DNA of 64,000 nt from Paenibacillus sp. BJ-4 (GCF_020404765.1 NZ_JAIVEM010000167.1:1-64000), one strand, 5' to 3'. Positions 7,679-17,480 are shown, counted from the stretch's first letter. Made by a program: numbers and translations. Notes: generated from the sequence alone by a model not told the origin.

Positions 7679-10054
7679 TTACTTTACCTCCCCACTTAAA
7701 ATATAACAAAGCACTTCTGCATTAGTTGGATTAGGCTTCTCTTTAGACTGTTCACGAAAGTATGCCTTTGCTTTCTTAAAGAGCAATGAATGCAGTTTTT
7801 TCGCCTCATTTGGCGGCATTTTAAATTTATTTACCCAGAGACTTCTTTCTGTTTTGTTCAACCGTTCCTTTATATCCTCAGCCTTCTGAAAAACCATTTT
7901 TCGTTGTCCTGTGGACTTGAAATTTTTCTCTGCATCGAGACAATAGTAATAATGCAACATTTCACGAAATATGTCGGCCTTGTGCGCATCTTCTGTACCC
8001 TCATCAGGACTATAATCATCACATGCTCTACAATGCCCGGGTGTATGACCACAGTTTAGCAAGACATGTGCATTACAATTATGCGTATAACCACCTACGT
8101 TAACCTCGTGTAACTCATCTTCCAAATCAATAACTTTACCTTGGAAACGTGGTGATTCCTCTATAATTTTCTGGGTTAATTTATATGCTTCATCTAGCTT
8201 TTGAGGCGTGACCTCAAACTTAGATGAAATTTCGGTTATCTCATCAATGGCTACATATTCAGTAGACGAAATTCCAGCCCCTTCTGTCTTATCAGCATCC
8301 TCCCCTTCCGGTTTCTTTCTCCAAACGCCTTTTTGAAGTAGATGACCAAACTTTGCAACTTCTTCTGCAGGCATTGTTTCCGTATAAGGCTTTTTTGAGG
8401 AAGGATGACTATGTCCGGCCTGCCTCTCTAGTAGCTCATCATTGTCTCCTAAGATACGCCGATAAGTAAGATGGAGCGCTCTTAGATTATGGGGTGTGAA
8501 ATATGGCTTCCTAAGTTCAGGCCATAACTTCGATTGAATGCGAGTTAAAAAATTATACAGTCCGCTAGTTCGTATAGGGCCATCATTATGTTTTGAAGCC
8601 AGTAAACGAAGTTCCGTAAGGCCATCCCCACCCCACTCTCTTGGAAAAAATATAGGTTCTGATGGGGCAAAATGAATCAATTCGTTAAACCATCTTGCAG
8701 CATCGCTCTTCACTAGAGCGTGATGAACCCATTCATAGCCGTTTCGATCGGGTTGATTGCGAATGGTCTTGGTTTTGTGAAAACGAATCCAGGAATTATC
8801 CTGCGAATCTATAAATAAAGCATTCTGAAGCAAATTAACTATTTCATGAGGCCTTGCTGCAGTTGATAACATCAACAGGCAAGCCCGCCTATGACGAAAG
8901 TCCATCAGAATGTTCTCGTTAATTAAAGGAGTTTGATCGTTCATTAAGGTCTGCACAAGAATATAAGCTTTGGACATACTAAATACTCGTCCATGATCTT
9001 TTGACATAACACGTCTAGGTCTTGGCATAATCCGTTCTATGTTGTATGAAGCATTTGTAGTTCTTATAAGCCACCTAAGCCAATGTCGAAGCGCCACTCG
9101 GAAAAACGTCTTATCTTCTTGTCCCTTCATCTGGCCAAAAATCTCTGTGTATACTTCTGATATTGAATTCTCGCTTATGTCAGTAAGACCTTTTGATCGA
9201 CATTTGATTGCAAAATACCGGATGTACTTGACTATCGCTTTCCAATAATTTATGCTGATAGTTTTTTTACCGTATCTGAAAAGTAAATTTCCTTCATCGT
9301 CGTAATAATCATCAGTTATTGAATCATTCACACGTTGCCTCAAGTAAGAAAATGCAAAGGTATAGAGACTCTCCTCAAACGGCGTTTGGGTTGGATATAT
9401 TCCCGCGGCTATCCAGAGACTTCTTTCCGCTTCATCGCAAGGTATGACCGGTTTATTTTCAATCAAGGAATCTGTTTCTTTAGCTAACATCTTACCTAGG
9501 AGGGTTAAACTACTTCTATGATATTTAGCGATCTTACTTGCTTTTGCTAATACAGAGGAAGTAATAATATGATTACCCTCTAACCCTTCCTTAAGGGCGT
9601 AACCTGCGAACCATAAGCAAACTACAGTTCGAAGCAAAGGAATCCTTTTCTTTGCCTTTTGTAGTTGTTTTTCGCTATCCATCGGATACAATACCGGATA
9701 GTATTTATCGTAAAGCGCATCAAAGTACTCAAAATTCGGTAACTCGGGAAAAGGAAATTTATTGAATTCGGTCTTGGTTGGAAATACGATCTCTAAAGGC
9801 AAACTGATCCGTTGTAAAAAGGCAAGCAGTAATACGTAATCTCTTTGGGTGCCGGGTAACTTGAAAAATATTGTGGGTTGTACCAAATCCGTTAAGGAGC
9901 TTGATAAAATAGGTTCAACCCGTCCCCAAGTCTCTGCCGATCTGTATTGTTCATACTCCGATCTTGTCAGATGCTCTCTACTCTCGAATTGTCCCTTTCG
10001 CCTTACAGTAATGGGTCCAAATCTCAGGGATTGCCAAGCTAATATTTGCGACAC
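7679..10054 (-). CDS. ginC: Third large tyrosine recombinase (GinC-like)
   Basis: The 791-residue protein carries the tyrosine-recombinase catalytic set: first Arg in LSTAARPHEIVNLL, the H-x-x-R box in FTPHNLRALHLTY, and H and nucleophile Tyr in ERQAGHSHPSSKKPYTE. After the catalytic domain is a Cys/His cluster, HNCNAHVLLNCGHTPGHCRA followed by a Cys, that may bind zinc, and a further helical domain. The start chosen is GTG at 10052-10054 with GAGG seven bases upstream; a TTG six codons earlier overlaps this site. The gene follows the second recombinase by about 25 bases. The large size and post-catalytic extension distinguish it from ordinary phage integrases and match recombinases that work as a set. 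Confidence 0.75.
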   Translation of the reverse strand: MSQILAWQSLRFGPITVRRKGQFESREHLTRSEYEQYRSAETWGRVEPILSSSLTDLVQPTIFFKLPGTQRDYVLLLAFLQRISLPLEIVFPTKTEFNKFPFPELPNFEYFDALYDKYYPVLYPMDSEKQLQKAKKRIPLLRTVVCLWFAGYALKEGLEGNHIITSSVLAKASKIAKYHRSSLTLLGKMLAKETDSLIENKPVIPCDEAERSLWIAAGIYPTQTPFEESLYTFAFSYLRQRVNDSITDDYYDDEGNLLFRYGKKTISINYWKAIVKYIRYFAIKCRSKGLTDISENSISEVYTEIFGQMKGQEDKTFFRVALRHWLRWLIRTTNASYNIERIMPRPRRVMSKDHGRVFSMSKAYILVQTLMNDQTPLINENILMDFRHRRACLLMLSTAARPHEIVNLLQNALFIDSQDNSWIRFHKTKTIRNQPDRNGYEWVHHALVKSDAARWFNELIHFAPSEPIFFPREWGGDGLTELRLLASKHNDGPIRTSGLYNFLTRIQSKLWPELRKPYFTPHNLRALHLTYRRILGDNDELLERQAGHSHPSSKKPYTETMPAEEVAKFGHLLQKGVWRKKPEGEDADKTEGAGISSTEYVAIDEITEISSKFEVTPQKLDEAYKLTQKIIEESPRFQGKVIDLEDELHEVNVGGYTHNCNAHVLLNCGHTPGHCRACDDYSPDEGTEDAHKADIFREMLHYYYCLDAEKNFKSTGQRKMVFQKAEDIKERLNKTERSLWVNKFKMPPNEAKKLHSLLFKKAKAYFREQSKEKPNPTNAEVLCYILSGEVK

Positions 10055-10079
10055 GATTTCACCTCTTTCCAATCTAAGC

Positions 10080-12128
10080 TCAGACTAGTCGACTGATAAC
10101 CTCTATTTGAATCTGTTCGTCACTATAGCCGAAATGCCGAATCATGTCCCCAAGCAACGCTATTTGCGTAGCTAATCCGGCCGCCTTGGCGTTTTTGGTT
10201 GTAAAATCCCGACTGCCTCGCATCATGTTCCACATGTCCTTGGTTAATCTGGCCAAAGTATGAAATGCCTGTGCTGCTTCACTTTTTCGTATGGCGAAAT
10301 GATGACAGGAAAAACACTTTGCCTCAAAAAGGCAAGCCCCCTGTATTAAACATCTTCCTACACCTGTAGGAGCTGGAAGCCCGAATTTTGCAAAGAATTC
10401 ATCTAAAGATAGCTCTTCAGATCCCAAAGCTTTTATCAATTCGTCAGGCTCAGTTTGTTCGCTGGCAAGTGCTTCGAAGATTCGCCAAATAAACCGTCCC
10501 GCAATCTCACCATCCTGATATTTCTTAATAGTAGCAAATAACAATGCTTGACGGGAGAGATTACTTCGTAAGTATCGATTCAGCATGGTTTGATTTTCAT
10601 GACCTGCAGCAAGTCGTGCTAACTCACTGTTCCCGGTTTCGATTGCAATGTGAGTTATGAGATAGTGTCTGTAACCATGAGCCTTCCCTTTTTTATCTCC
10701 ATGTCCAATAAATTCTGCTATCTTGTCAAAAAACCTATATATTTGTCTTTCATTCAAAATCCAGGGATATTTCTCCAATTGAAAAAGATGCACATACGAT
10801 GCATCCGCTCTTTCGTTCCGTATCGGTCGGAAGGCTTTATCGCTCGATCTTTTCTGTAAAAATTCGACCGCTCTAAGACCTGCAGAATCAATTATAGGAA
10901 ATTGGCCGTTACGATGTTTAGCTTTCTCAATACCTGAATATGGGCTGTATAATCCTACCGCTGATGGAGCATTAGGCAATGGCAGCATACATTCTTCAGC
11001 CTGAAGATTGAGCAGATACGTTTTACGCACCGGTGATGAGGCAATAATTAACCAAAAAGCGCGACATAAAACTTCAACATCATCTTCGGGATGATAATTT
11101 TCAATTGCTTCCTTCATGAGCATCGGGAAGTTTGGGTCATCAAAAGCGAGGCCATCACCGGAATATGTTTCTTCTTGGGCCTCACGATGAATTCCAGAAT
11201 ATAAATCACTGGGCCAGTCAACGTATGTTGGAAAAAATGTATGAGAACCTTTCCCCCAATCAAAGAATAACTTTATGTGTAGAAGATTGTTCCCGGTATA
11301 CTTAGCTGAAAACTCCTCTCCATCGTTATTCTTTGAAATGTAATCAAACAAATCGAGAAAATCTTCATACTCGAGAGATGAAGCATCCGACTCCCCGTGC
11401 TGGTCAAGCCATTTGGAAAATTTATGCAAAGCACTGCCCGCTTTACGAATATAATAGTCTAGCGAATTACTTCGTTTTAAATGCTCGCGAAACTCACGTG
11501 CGATATCCCCCCACTTTGGATGCTCACAGCAATCGTCAAACAGTATTCTTTGCCTACGTCTTCCTGGTTCATCCGAATATCCAAGCTCAAAAAGAATGTC
11601 CTTTAAACACTTGGCGTTATAACGTTTGTCGTTCGGACGCATTACATCCGCTAACGCTATATCTTCTTCCGTGAAATCGCCCAGCGGTTTCATAACACCT
11701 AGAAGGTGTATAGATAGTTTGTTGAACAAACCTATACGGTTTGAGTCTTTTTTGCGGATGTGTTCTGCTTCTGAATTTTTGAGGAGGCCCATTTTGACGG
11801 GGAAATCCGACAGATTAACACGACCTCTGGTTGACAGGTAACAAACCAAGTCGTTTCGACGATATTGTGCTACTACATCATTTCCCTTGCAAAAACCTGT
11901 ATGCCAAGCCCAGAAAATGACATACCATAGGTCTCGACTGTCGCGATGCCGAAAGGTTGGTCTCTCTTCAGGCGGTACAGCTAACCAGTTATCCGGGGCC
12001 GGAAATGTAGTAAATAATTGAAGGACGGGATTTTTTATAGAAGAAAATACTTGATTCACATGATTCAAACGCAGCGTGTTTTTTAAAAATTTGCGAAATT
12101 CCGATAATGGAGTCCATTCTAGTGTCAT
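10080..12128 (-). CDS. ginB: Second large tyrosine recombinase (GinB-like)
   Basis: The 682-residue protein has the catalytic Arg in IASSPVRKTYLL, the H-x-x-R box in AHGYRHYLITHIAIETG, and H plus nucleophile Tyr in LAAGHENQTMLNRYLRS. Like its partner it has a Cys/His-rich segment after the catalytic part (GRCLIQGACLFEAKCFSCHH), possibly zinc binding. Its ATG overlaps the stop of the first recombinase by four bases (ATGA), so translation is coupled. A long N-terminal domain of about 330 residues precedes the catalytic core. It is probably the second member of the three-recombinase integration machinery. Confidence 0.75.
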   Translation of the reverse strand: MTLEWTPLSEFRKFLKNTLRLNHVNQVFSSIKNPVLQLFTTFPAPDNWLAVPPEERPTFRHRDSRDLWYVIFWAWHTGFCKGNDVVAQYRRNDLVCYLSTRGRVNLSDFPVKMGLLKNSEAEHIRKKDSNRIGLFNKLSIHLLGVMKPLGDFTEEDIALADVMRPNDKRYNAKCLKDILFELGYSDEPGRRRQRILFDDCCEHPKWGDIAREFREHLKRSNSLDYYIRKAGSALHKFSKWLDQHGESDASSLEYEDFLDLFDYISKNNDGEEFSAKYTGNNLLHIKLFFDWGKGSHTFFPTYVDWPSDLYSGIHREAQEETYSGDGLAFDDPNFPMLMKEAIENYHPEDDVEVLCRAFWLIIASSPVRKTYLLNLQAEECMLPLPNAPSAVGLYSPYSGIEKAKHRNGQFPIIDSAGLRAVEFLQKRSSDKAFRPIRNERADASYVHLFQLEKYPWILNERQIYRFFDKIAEFIGHGDKKGKAHGYRHYLITHIAIETGNSELARLAAGHENQTMLNRYLRSNLSRQALLFATIKKYQDGEIAGRFIWRIFEALASEQTEPDELIKALGSEELSLDEFFAKFGLPAPTGVGRCLIQGACLFEAKCFSCHHFAIRKSEAAQAFHTLARLTKDMWNMMRGSRDFTTKNAKAAGLATQIALLGDMIRHFGYSDEQIQIEVISRLV

Positions 12129-13780
12129 TCCGAGTCCTCCTCATGCGCGTGGATTCCCTCTGAGATCTCCGCCTGTCGCATAAATACCCTCCCTAAATGA
12201 TCTACTTTACCTTTTTCTGTGTCATTATTTGACTCAGGTATCCAATGAATATATGTATCGCGCGTAATCACAACAGAAGAATGCCCCAACCACTTGCTGA
12301 TCTCTTCGATTGATCTGCGATATCTTAGGAGAAGTGATGTCGCGAATAAGTGTCGGAAGGTGTGTGGATAGTAGGAACGTAGGTCTACGCTTCCCCCAGT
12401 TCGTTGAAATAAGTCATCAGCCAAATTATTATACTTACTGTAAACGCCTTTCTTACTTAATGGCTTCCCTTTTGAATTGTTTGACTCTGATACAAATAGA
12501 TAGCCATGATCTTCACTTGTGTAATAAGACAAAAGTTCCCGCCGCTGAAGAAGTGCCCAATACAGAAGATCAGTGAACTCCTCTTGTGTTGGAAATCGGA
12601 TATTTTTCCTGCTAAATGGATCAATTGTTTTGTGAGTTATCAACGCCACGTCCCTGCAGGAAGCCTTCGTTTTCCATCCCGTATCAATGACCCAATTCCC
12701 CCGCAACCCGCGTTCTTTTACAAACTGCAAGTTCCCGGAAAGAGACTCGGTTAATTCCTCTCTTGCTGTATGATACACGTTTAAGTTGGAAGGAATTGTT
12801 GACGGCTCAATTCGAATCTCAGCTGCTTCACCAGGGCGTAATCCAAAGTAACGCAATATCGCAAAGAGAAGAAGATCCAAAGCATTTTCATACGGATCGA
12901 TCAATTCAAAGAACATGTCTGCTTCGGTCTCACTAAAGACCTTGTCGTGGTTAATGGGAGAGGCTTGCCTGCTCTTCCCTCCTCCAGGTCCTGCAGTACC
13001 GGAATCTCGAGCAATATTTTCCACATCAAACACTATCCGCACCCTACTACCCGCAGTACCCGCTATTAATGAATGATTATCTCTTATTTCTTTTCTCGGA
13101 ACCTGCTCTAATGGCAGGTATTTAAATCTTGTTGTTCTATCACGCAAGAACTTCAGATATGCACATGCAGTATAGATGATCGGAGCAAGTGCACCAGACG
13201 GGTACTCACACCAGTTGGTTTTCTTTAAATCGTTATGACTGCTTCGAATTACGGTTGATAGCTTCCCTTCTGCCATTGCATGTTTGTTAAGGGGGATATT
13301 CTTTAACATAGACCAATGAATCCCGTGAGTCGCCACCTTTAAATCTTCAAATGGCTTGTAACCTTTTGGAATACATCGAAGGTAATCCGCAAATCCCAGT
13401 AATATTACTTCAATAGGATACGGTCCACCTGCTTTTACTTCGATATTATGGATATGTTCAAAATCTTCCTCTAGCCTCCAGAACATCATGTAATCCAAGA
13501 ACTTTTTCAGATTCTGGGCATGCCCTGTAACCGTATTCATTTTTAGCTTTTCCGTTAATAATAGATTCATTAAAAATGTTGTAGCTTCATGATGAGTACT
13601 ATGATTTGGTTTAACAATAGCGATCACTTGGGTACCTTCTACTTGATGTATGTAATGTAAACCATCAATGTTAAGGGATTTGTAGTATCGGGCATACCCA
13701 ACCAATCGCATTGTTTCCCCCATTAGCTGTGCTATGCTCAGAAGCTCTTTATACACACACTCCCCCCCTCTCCCAAGCAT
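12125..13780 (-). CDS. ginA: First tyrosine recombinase of the operon (GinA-like integrase)
   Basis: This is a 551-residue site-specific recombinase with a complete catalytic set. The first Arg is in LRYFGLRPGEAAEIRI, the H-x-x-R box in YYPHTFRHLFATSLL, and the His/Tyr part in WLGHSSVVITRDTYIHW. An N-terminal SAM-like core-binding domain is suggested by the region around residues 80-200 (MNTVTGHAQNLKKFLDYMMF). It opens an operon of three recombinases and a small protein, all on the minus strand with overlaps or tiny gaps. The start is uncertain: the ATG at 13780 lacks a clear ribosome binding site, and a GTG at 13756 is an alternative. It lies 170 bases from the cut topB gene, as expected for an integrase at the island's end. 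Confidence 0.75.
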   Translation of the reverse strand: MLGRGGECVYKELLSIAQLMGETMRLVGYARYYKSLNIDGLHYIHQVEGTQVIAIVKPNHSTHHEATTFLMNLLLTEKLKMNTVTGHAQNLKKFLDYMMFWRLEEDFEHIHNIEVKAGGPYPIEVILLGFADYLRCIPKGYKPFEDLKVATHGIHWSMLKNIPLNKHAMAEGKLSTVIRSSHNDLKKTNWCEYPSGALAPIIYTACAYLKFLRDRTTRFKYLPLEQVPRKEIRDNHSLIAGTAGSRVRIVFDVENIARDSGTAGPGGGKSRQASPINHDKVFSETEADMFFELIDPYENALDLLLFAILRYFGLRPGEAAEIRIEPSTIPSNLNVYHTAREELTESLSGNLQFVKERGLRGNWVIDTGWKTKASCRDVALITHKTIDPFSRKNIRFPTQEEFTDLLYWALLQRRELLSYYTSEDHGYLFVSESNNSKGKPLSKKGVYSKYNNLADDLFQRTGGSVDLRSYYPHTFRHLFATSLLLRYRRSIEEISKWLGHSSVVITRDTYIHWIPESNNDTEKGKVDHLGRVFMRQAEISEGIHAHEEDSE

Positions 13781-13896
13781 TTTTATTCATTCCTCTGTAT
13801 AAGTTGAGTATAGAGGGACCACCCCCACCTCAATTATGTTTCCATAATTTTCTTTAATTCTACACAATACGTTGCATTCTGACAACAATAATTCAC

Positions 13897-13955
13897 CCCC
13901 TATCCATAGATAAGATAAGGGGTTTCGAGATTTACATTATTTACTTCCCATTTAC
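13897..13955. repeat. Putative island end: hairpin plus TTTAC repeats beside the topB junction
   Basis: Between the first recombinase gene and the topB breakpoint there is an imperfect inverted repeat (CCCCTATC at 13897-13904, GATAAGGGG at 13914-13922). Three TTTAC direct repeats follow at 13931, 13940 and 13951. The homology to topB stops after codon GGG of the GREG motif, at about 13958. Recombinase-binding arms of this sort are expected at an attachment site, but the assignment is inference. The matching second end is not seen in the window. Confidence 0.4.
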
Positions 13956-14281
13956 TGCCCTTCCCGCCCGGCATCACATGCATTGACAATGGCATTGCAG
14001 CGTTTGGCCAGCTCACCAATCATTTTCAGCTGATCCTTTGTTTTGGGATTCGGTACAATTTTGAACTGCTCAGGGATAATGGGCAGATCCTGAATATTCC
14101 ATCGTTTGTACTTGGCATCGTATGCATCCGGCTCAGCCAGACCCAGCAAATGACCAATTGCCCAGGTTACAATGTATTTCTCCCCTTCCAAATAGGTGCG
14201 GTTATTTTTAGCACGCGGCTCCATAACAGCTGCAATCGTCCGCCCCATATCCGGTTTTTCAGCAATAATCAACGTCTTCAT
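13952..14281 (-). pseudogene. topB: topB N-terminal fragment cut at the toprim DAGREG motif
   Basis: The first 108 codons are those of DNA topoisomerase III: MKTLIIAEKPDMGRTIAAVM, then YIVTWAIGHLLGLAEPDAYD, WNIQDLPIIPEQFKIVPNP and finally IVNACDAGREG. In topB the next residues are ELIFR-type; here the frame reads Gln then stop. The break therefore lies exactly at the catalytic toprim acidic motif. The sequence beyond is the recombinase island, so topB is the apparent target of insertion. The C-terminal part does not follow within the window on this side, although a separate internal topB-like piece lies at 15005-15125. Start is ATG at 14279-14281. Confidence 0.85.
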
Positions 14282-14379
14282 TCATATTCCATTCCTTCCT
14301 GACGGCCTTCTGTTTTCCTTCTACGAATCATACATATACATGAGATGTACAGGAAACACAGGTAGCATGGCCTCATGCA

Positions 14380-14410
14380 AAAGGAGCTTTCTCCCGACGA
14401 AAGCTCCTTT
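14380..14410 (-). terminator. Stem-loop between the gltD copy and topB
   Basis: Perfect 12-bp arms (14380-14391 and 14399-14410) with a 7-nt loop. On the minus strand a short TTTTG follows. It fits a terminator after the gltD copy. Confidence 0.6.
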
Positions 14411-14442
14411 GTAAATTAATTCAGTCTAACGCTTCAACAATA

Positions 14443-15008
14443 TACGTGTATTATAGCATAGATACCACGGTTCTCTCAGGTTATGATTTTATACAGCTTG
14501 AAATACAATAAAGCCCTATCCGAAGATGGAGCTTTGACTGATTCGTAACATAAAATTTATACTTACACCAAAACGGTAGCGCCCATGAGGTATTTATCAA
14601 CCTCTCGTGCAGCTTCTCGGCCGCGACGCATATCACCTGCAGCAAAAACCTTTCCACATTGGTAACATATTTTCCATAACGTGCTTTAACGTTAGAGCGA
14701 CGATCCGTCTCCAAACCAATTTGCTCTACAATCGTTTGCTCAGGACCATCAAATCCAATAGCAATAAGAGCAATTTGTGCAGGGAATACACGCTCTGTAC
14801 CCGGAATCGGTTGATAGATTTTGCGGCCCGTTTCATCAACAATCCGTTGAATTTGAATGGTGTGCAGCTCTTTCAGATTACCGTTCTCATCACCTACAAA
14901 TTTGGTCGTCATGATGGAGAACTCACGCGGATCTTCTCCGAACAACGCCTTCGCTTCTTCCTGTGCATAATCGAGAGAATACACATGTGGAAATTGCGGC
15001 CAAGGAAG
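14443..15008 (-). pseudogene. gltD: Second, degraded copy of the 3' end of gltD
   Basis: This segment aligns over about 570 bases with the end of the intact gltD and its terminator at about 21503-22106. It encodes [20 protein letters not shown], then the [19 protein letters not shown] and [16 protein letters not shown] segments. It differs at many silent positions. It has lost about 36 bases around the [18 protein letters not shown] segment and one T just before it, so the frame ends in nonsense. The two copies are direct repeats about 7 kb apart. Divergence that is mostly synonymous suggests an origin in another strain or an old duplication, not a fresh tandem copy. Confidence 0.9.
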
Positions 15009-15125
15009 ATAAGTTAAAGAGTTGAGGAAGTTGAAATTCTTTTCGTTCGGTCTCAATTTCCTTTACCTTTGCAAGTTTATTTTCACAATTATTTTTGACA
15101 TTTTCCACTTCATCCCGACTGGAAA
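15005..15125 (-). pseudogene. Internal fragment of a topB-like gene fused to the gltD copy
   Basis: The minus strand reads FSSRDEVENVKNNCENKLAK, then VKEIETERKEF and QLPQLFNLSSL. In type IA topoisomerases of Firmicutes the -PQLFNLSSLQ- segment marks the start of the conserved DNA-gate domain. The match stops after TCCTTG, where the sequence switches to gltD within the shared bases CCTTGGC, a microhomology junction. Upstream the frame has stop codons within 20 codons. The residue count is small, so this call is moderate. Confidence 0.5.
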
Positions 15126-15399
15126 ATCGTGATTATTTTCTTGAATCGGTTTGGTGGTAAAAACGAGTCTACAGGAAAGGTTCTTTTTTTCTACCATTTT
15201 ATGGATAGTAAACAGGCCTGTATACGTACATAATTACCCCTGATGATTCTGATTATCCTCGCAGATCTTGTTGTAGGTCATTACTCTAGCGGGCATGTTC
15301 ATTCAGAAAAATGTAAAAATATCCAGAAATTCCGGCACCTTATTCAAATTGCATCGTATAGAACGGTAACTTACCAAAAGTTGAATGGGGGAGAAATGT

Positions 15400-16226
15400 A
15401 TGAAAGCGATTGTATACGACCGATACGGACCGCTGGATGTGCTGCAGCTGCGGGAGGTCACCAAACCGTTACCGAAAGATGGTGGTGTTGATCAAGATCT
15501 ATGCTACTGCCGCATTCGCAAGGCAGATCCTTTCCTGTCGCGTTTATTCAACGGTTTATGGAGACCGAAGCGAATCAAGATTCTCGGTTTCGAAAGGCGG
15601 GTGTGGTCGAATCGACGGGCAGCGATGTTACCCGGTTCAAGCCAGGGGAATCGGCTTCGGTGCGTATGCTGAATACAAATGCCTGCCCGAAGACGGCGGA
15701 ATCGCGCTCAAGCCTGCGAACATGACATTCGAAGAAGCGGCCGTGGTTCCGGTCGGAGCCTATACCGCCTTGCAATTTCTCCGGAAGGGTAACATCCAAC
15801 GTGGAAGCCGTGCCCTCATATACGGATCTTCCGCAGCATGGGGACATATGCTGTTCAGCTCTCCAATCATTTTAGCGCGGAAGTAACCGGAGTATGCAGC
15901 ACGTCTAATGTGGAGTTAGTGAAATCTCTGGGGGCCGACCGGGTCATAGATTATACGAAGGAAAAGTTCGCAGATGACGTTCGGGAAGAGTTCTTTCCAG
16001 GCCTACGTCAAACGTATGGCACCGAACAGCTTCTACCTGCGAGCGGTACATATTAGCCCGCTGCCGGTTGTTCGCGGGTTATGGGTCAACTTAACAAGCG
16101 GCAAGAAAGTAATCGGCGGAGCATCGAAGGAAAATGCGGAAGATTTGACGTAATTGAAGGAGCTGATCGAGGAAGGCAAGCTGCGTTCGGTCATTGACCA
16201 GCGTTACCCGCTGGAGCAAGCGGCGG
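15400..16226 (+). pseudogene. Decayed NAD(P)-dependent alcohol dehydrogenase/quinone oxidoreductase
   Basis: The gene starts well: ribosome binding site GGGGGAG and ATG at 15400, then [20 protein letters not shown]. It then falls apart across frames. The pieces [63 protein letters not shown] and [20 protein letters not shown] match the medium-chain zinc-type dehydrogenase family, as do [38 protein letters not shown] and SVIDQRYPLEQA. At least four frameshifts, one TAA and an internal deletion after ADDVRE make it non-functional. It ends abruptly at 16226, where an IS66-family fragment begins, so the insertion removed its last codons. The neighbouring marR may have been its regulator. Confidence 0.85.
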
Positions 16227-16985
16227 GAGATGACCTCGGTTATGCTGTTGTTAGTTTTTCTTCATCCGACAGTCGTCGGGAAGCAAGTCTGACCAGGGCA
16301 GGAAGGATTTAATCGCTTCGGCATCAAGCGAACCGGAAATCTGCGGCAACGTCCGAGACCGTTGCTGCTTCAGCCACATAACGTATGCCTTCAGCACCGG
16401 AACACTCTGCTTTTGCCGCTCGGCACAGCGTTCTTCGGACGAAGCCTCCACCAGTTTGCGCTCGATCGTGCACGACTGGTTGCACCCCTGCCCGGCGCCG
16501 CTGTCGACGATCGGCGTGTGAGTTCGTTGCACTCACAGTGACAGTAGGCATAGACCCGCCGCACGTGACGAACTACCTTGACCTGTGATGGCACGATGGA
16601 GATTTCGCTGCGCGACTCGGTGATTCTCATGTAGCGATCCACCGCAGCATGTGCATGTTTACTCGCCTCCCTTGAGGATATAGACAATCGTCTCCACAGG
16701 CGGGTCCGAGAGGTCTTCTTTGCGCTCGCGGGCCCTCGTATGCCGTTCATAGGTCACTTTCTCCATTGCGGCTCTTCGGCCCGGCGGCGTCGCCAGCACC
16801 TCGACTTCGTTGATCCAAATTCAACTCGAACCGATCCATATGCGCTCTTTCGCCGGATGCGCCAAAGCGCTTTTGCTGCGCCAGTTGAAACTGCTCCTCC
16901 TACCATTTGAGCTTGATGGACAGTTCGGCAACTTGCTGTTCCAGTCTTTTATTTTATTGCTCCAGTTGTTCAGGATCATTTAGGA
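16226..16985 (-). mobile_element. IS66-family transposase remnant (TnpC-like), copy A
   Basis: Read on the minus strand in several frames, this DNA gives AQQKRFGASGERAHMDRFEL, then the Zn-ribbon region VKVVRHVRRVYAYCHCE, then LVEASSEERCAERQKQSVPV and LPQISGSLDAEAIKSFLPWS-type C-terminal residues. This is the order found in IS66 TnpC. The gene is about half the normal length, with frameshifts, so the copy is dead. Bases 16226-16350 form a near-identical inverted repeat with 17481-17605. Confidence 0.75.
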
Positions 16986-16995
16986 AGGAATGAGT

Positions 16996-17442
16996 TCAAC
17001 TTAGTTTATTAAGCAAGAGAATCAGTTGGTCTTGCTCTTTGTCAGATAATCTTGCTTGTATGCGTTTTGATAGTGTTTGCACATATACAGGCAAAACATC
17101 CTCAAACAACTTCTCACTTGCATCCGTCATCTGTACGAGAATCCGTCTGCGGTTAGAACTATCTACCTTGCGACTCACGAGGCAATTACTTTCTAACGTA
17201 TTCAGTAAACCACTTATATTGGCTCTAGTTAAGGATAAAGCATCGCTAAGCTCAGAGGGCTGAGCAGTCTTTCCAAGACGCTTGAGCGATACAAGCAGGT
17301 ACAACTTTCCAAGAGTTAAATTAAAGAACTGCAGCTGCTCCTCAACTTCTTTAACTATTAAATGGTTTGTTTTATACATTGTGGAGAACAATCTCATGGC
17401 TCGTTCCGGACTTACAAATTGATCGCTCTCTTGCAATATCAT
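16996..17442 (-). CDS. MarR-family transcriptional regulator
   Basis: The 148-residue protein has the winged helix of the MarR family: LGKTAQPSELSDALSLTRAN, then ISGLLNTLESNCLVSRKVDS and the wing NRRRILVQMTDASEKLF (residues 55-115). Dimerisation helices lie at both ends. The start is ATG at 17440-17442, with GGGGAAGTGA just upstream. It is flanked by two inverted IS66 fragments, and beyond them by the decayed dehydrogenase gene, a common partner of MarR repressors. The reading frame is intact although its surroundings are decayed. The ligand is unknown. Confidence 0.85.
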   Translation of the reverse strand: MILQESDQFVSPERAMRLFSTMYKTNHLIVKEVEEQLQFFNLTLGKLYLLVSLKRLGKTAQPSELSDALSLTRANISGLLNTLESNCLVSRKVDSSNRRRILVQMTDASEKLFEDVLPVYVQTLSKRIQARLSDKEQDQLILLLNKLS

Positions 17443-17480
17443 TCACTTCCCCTACCCGTTTTTCTCATATCGTTTGTCTT

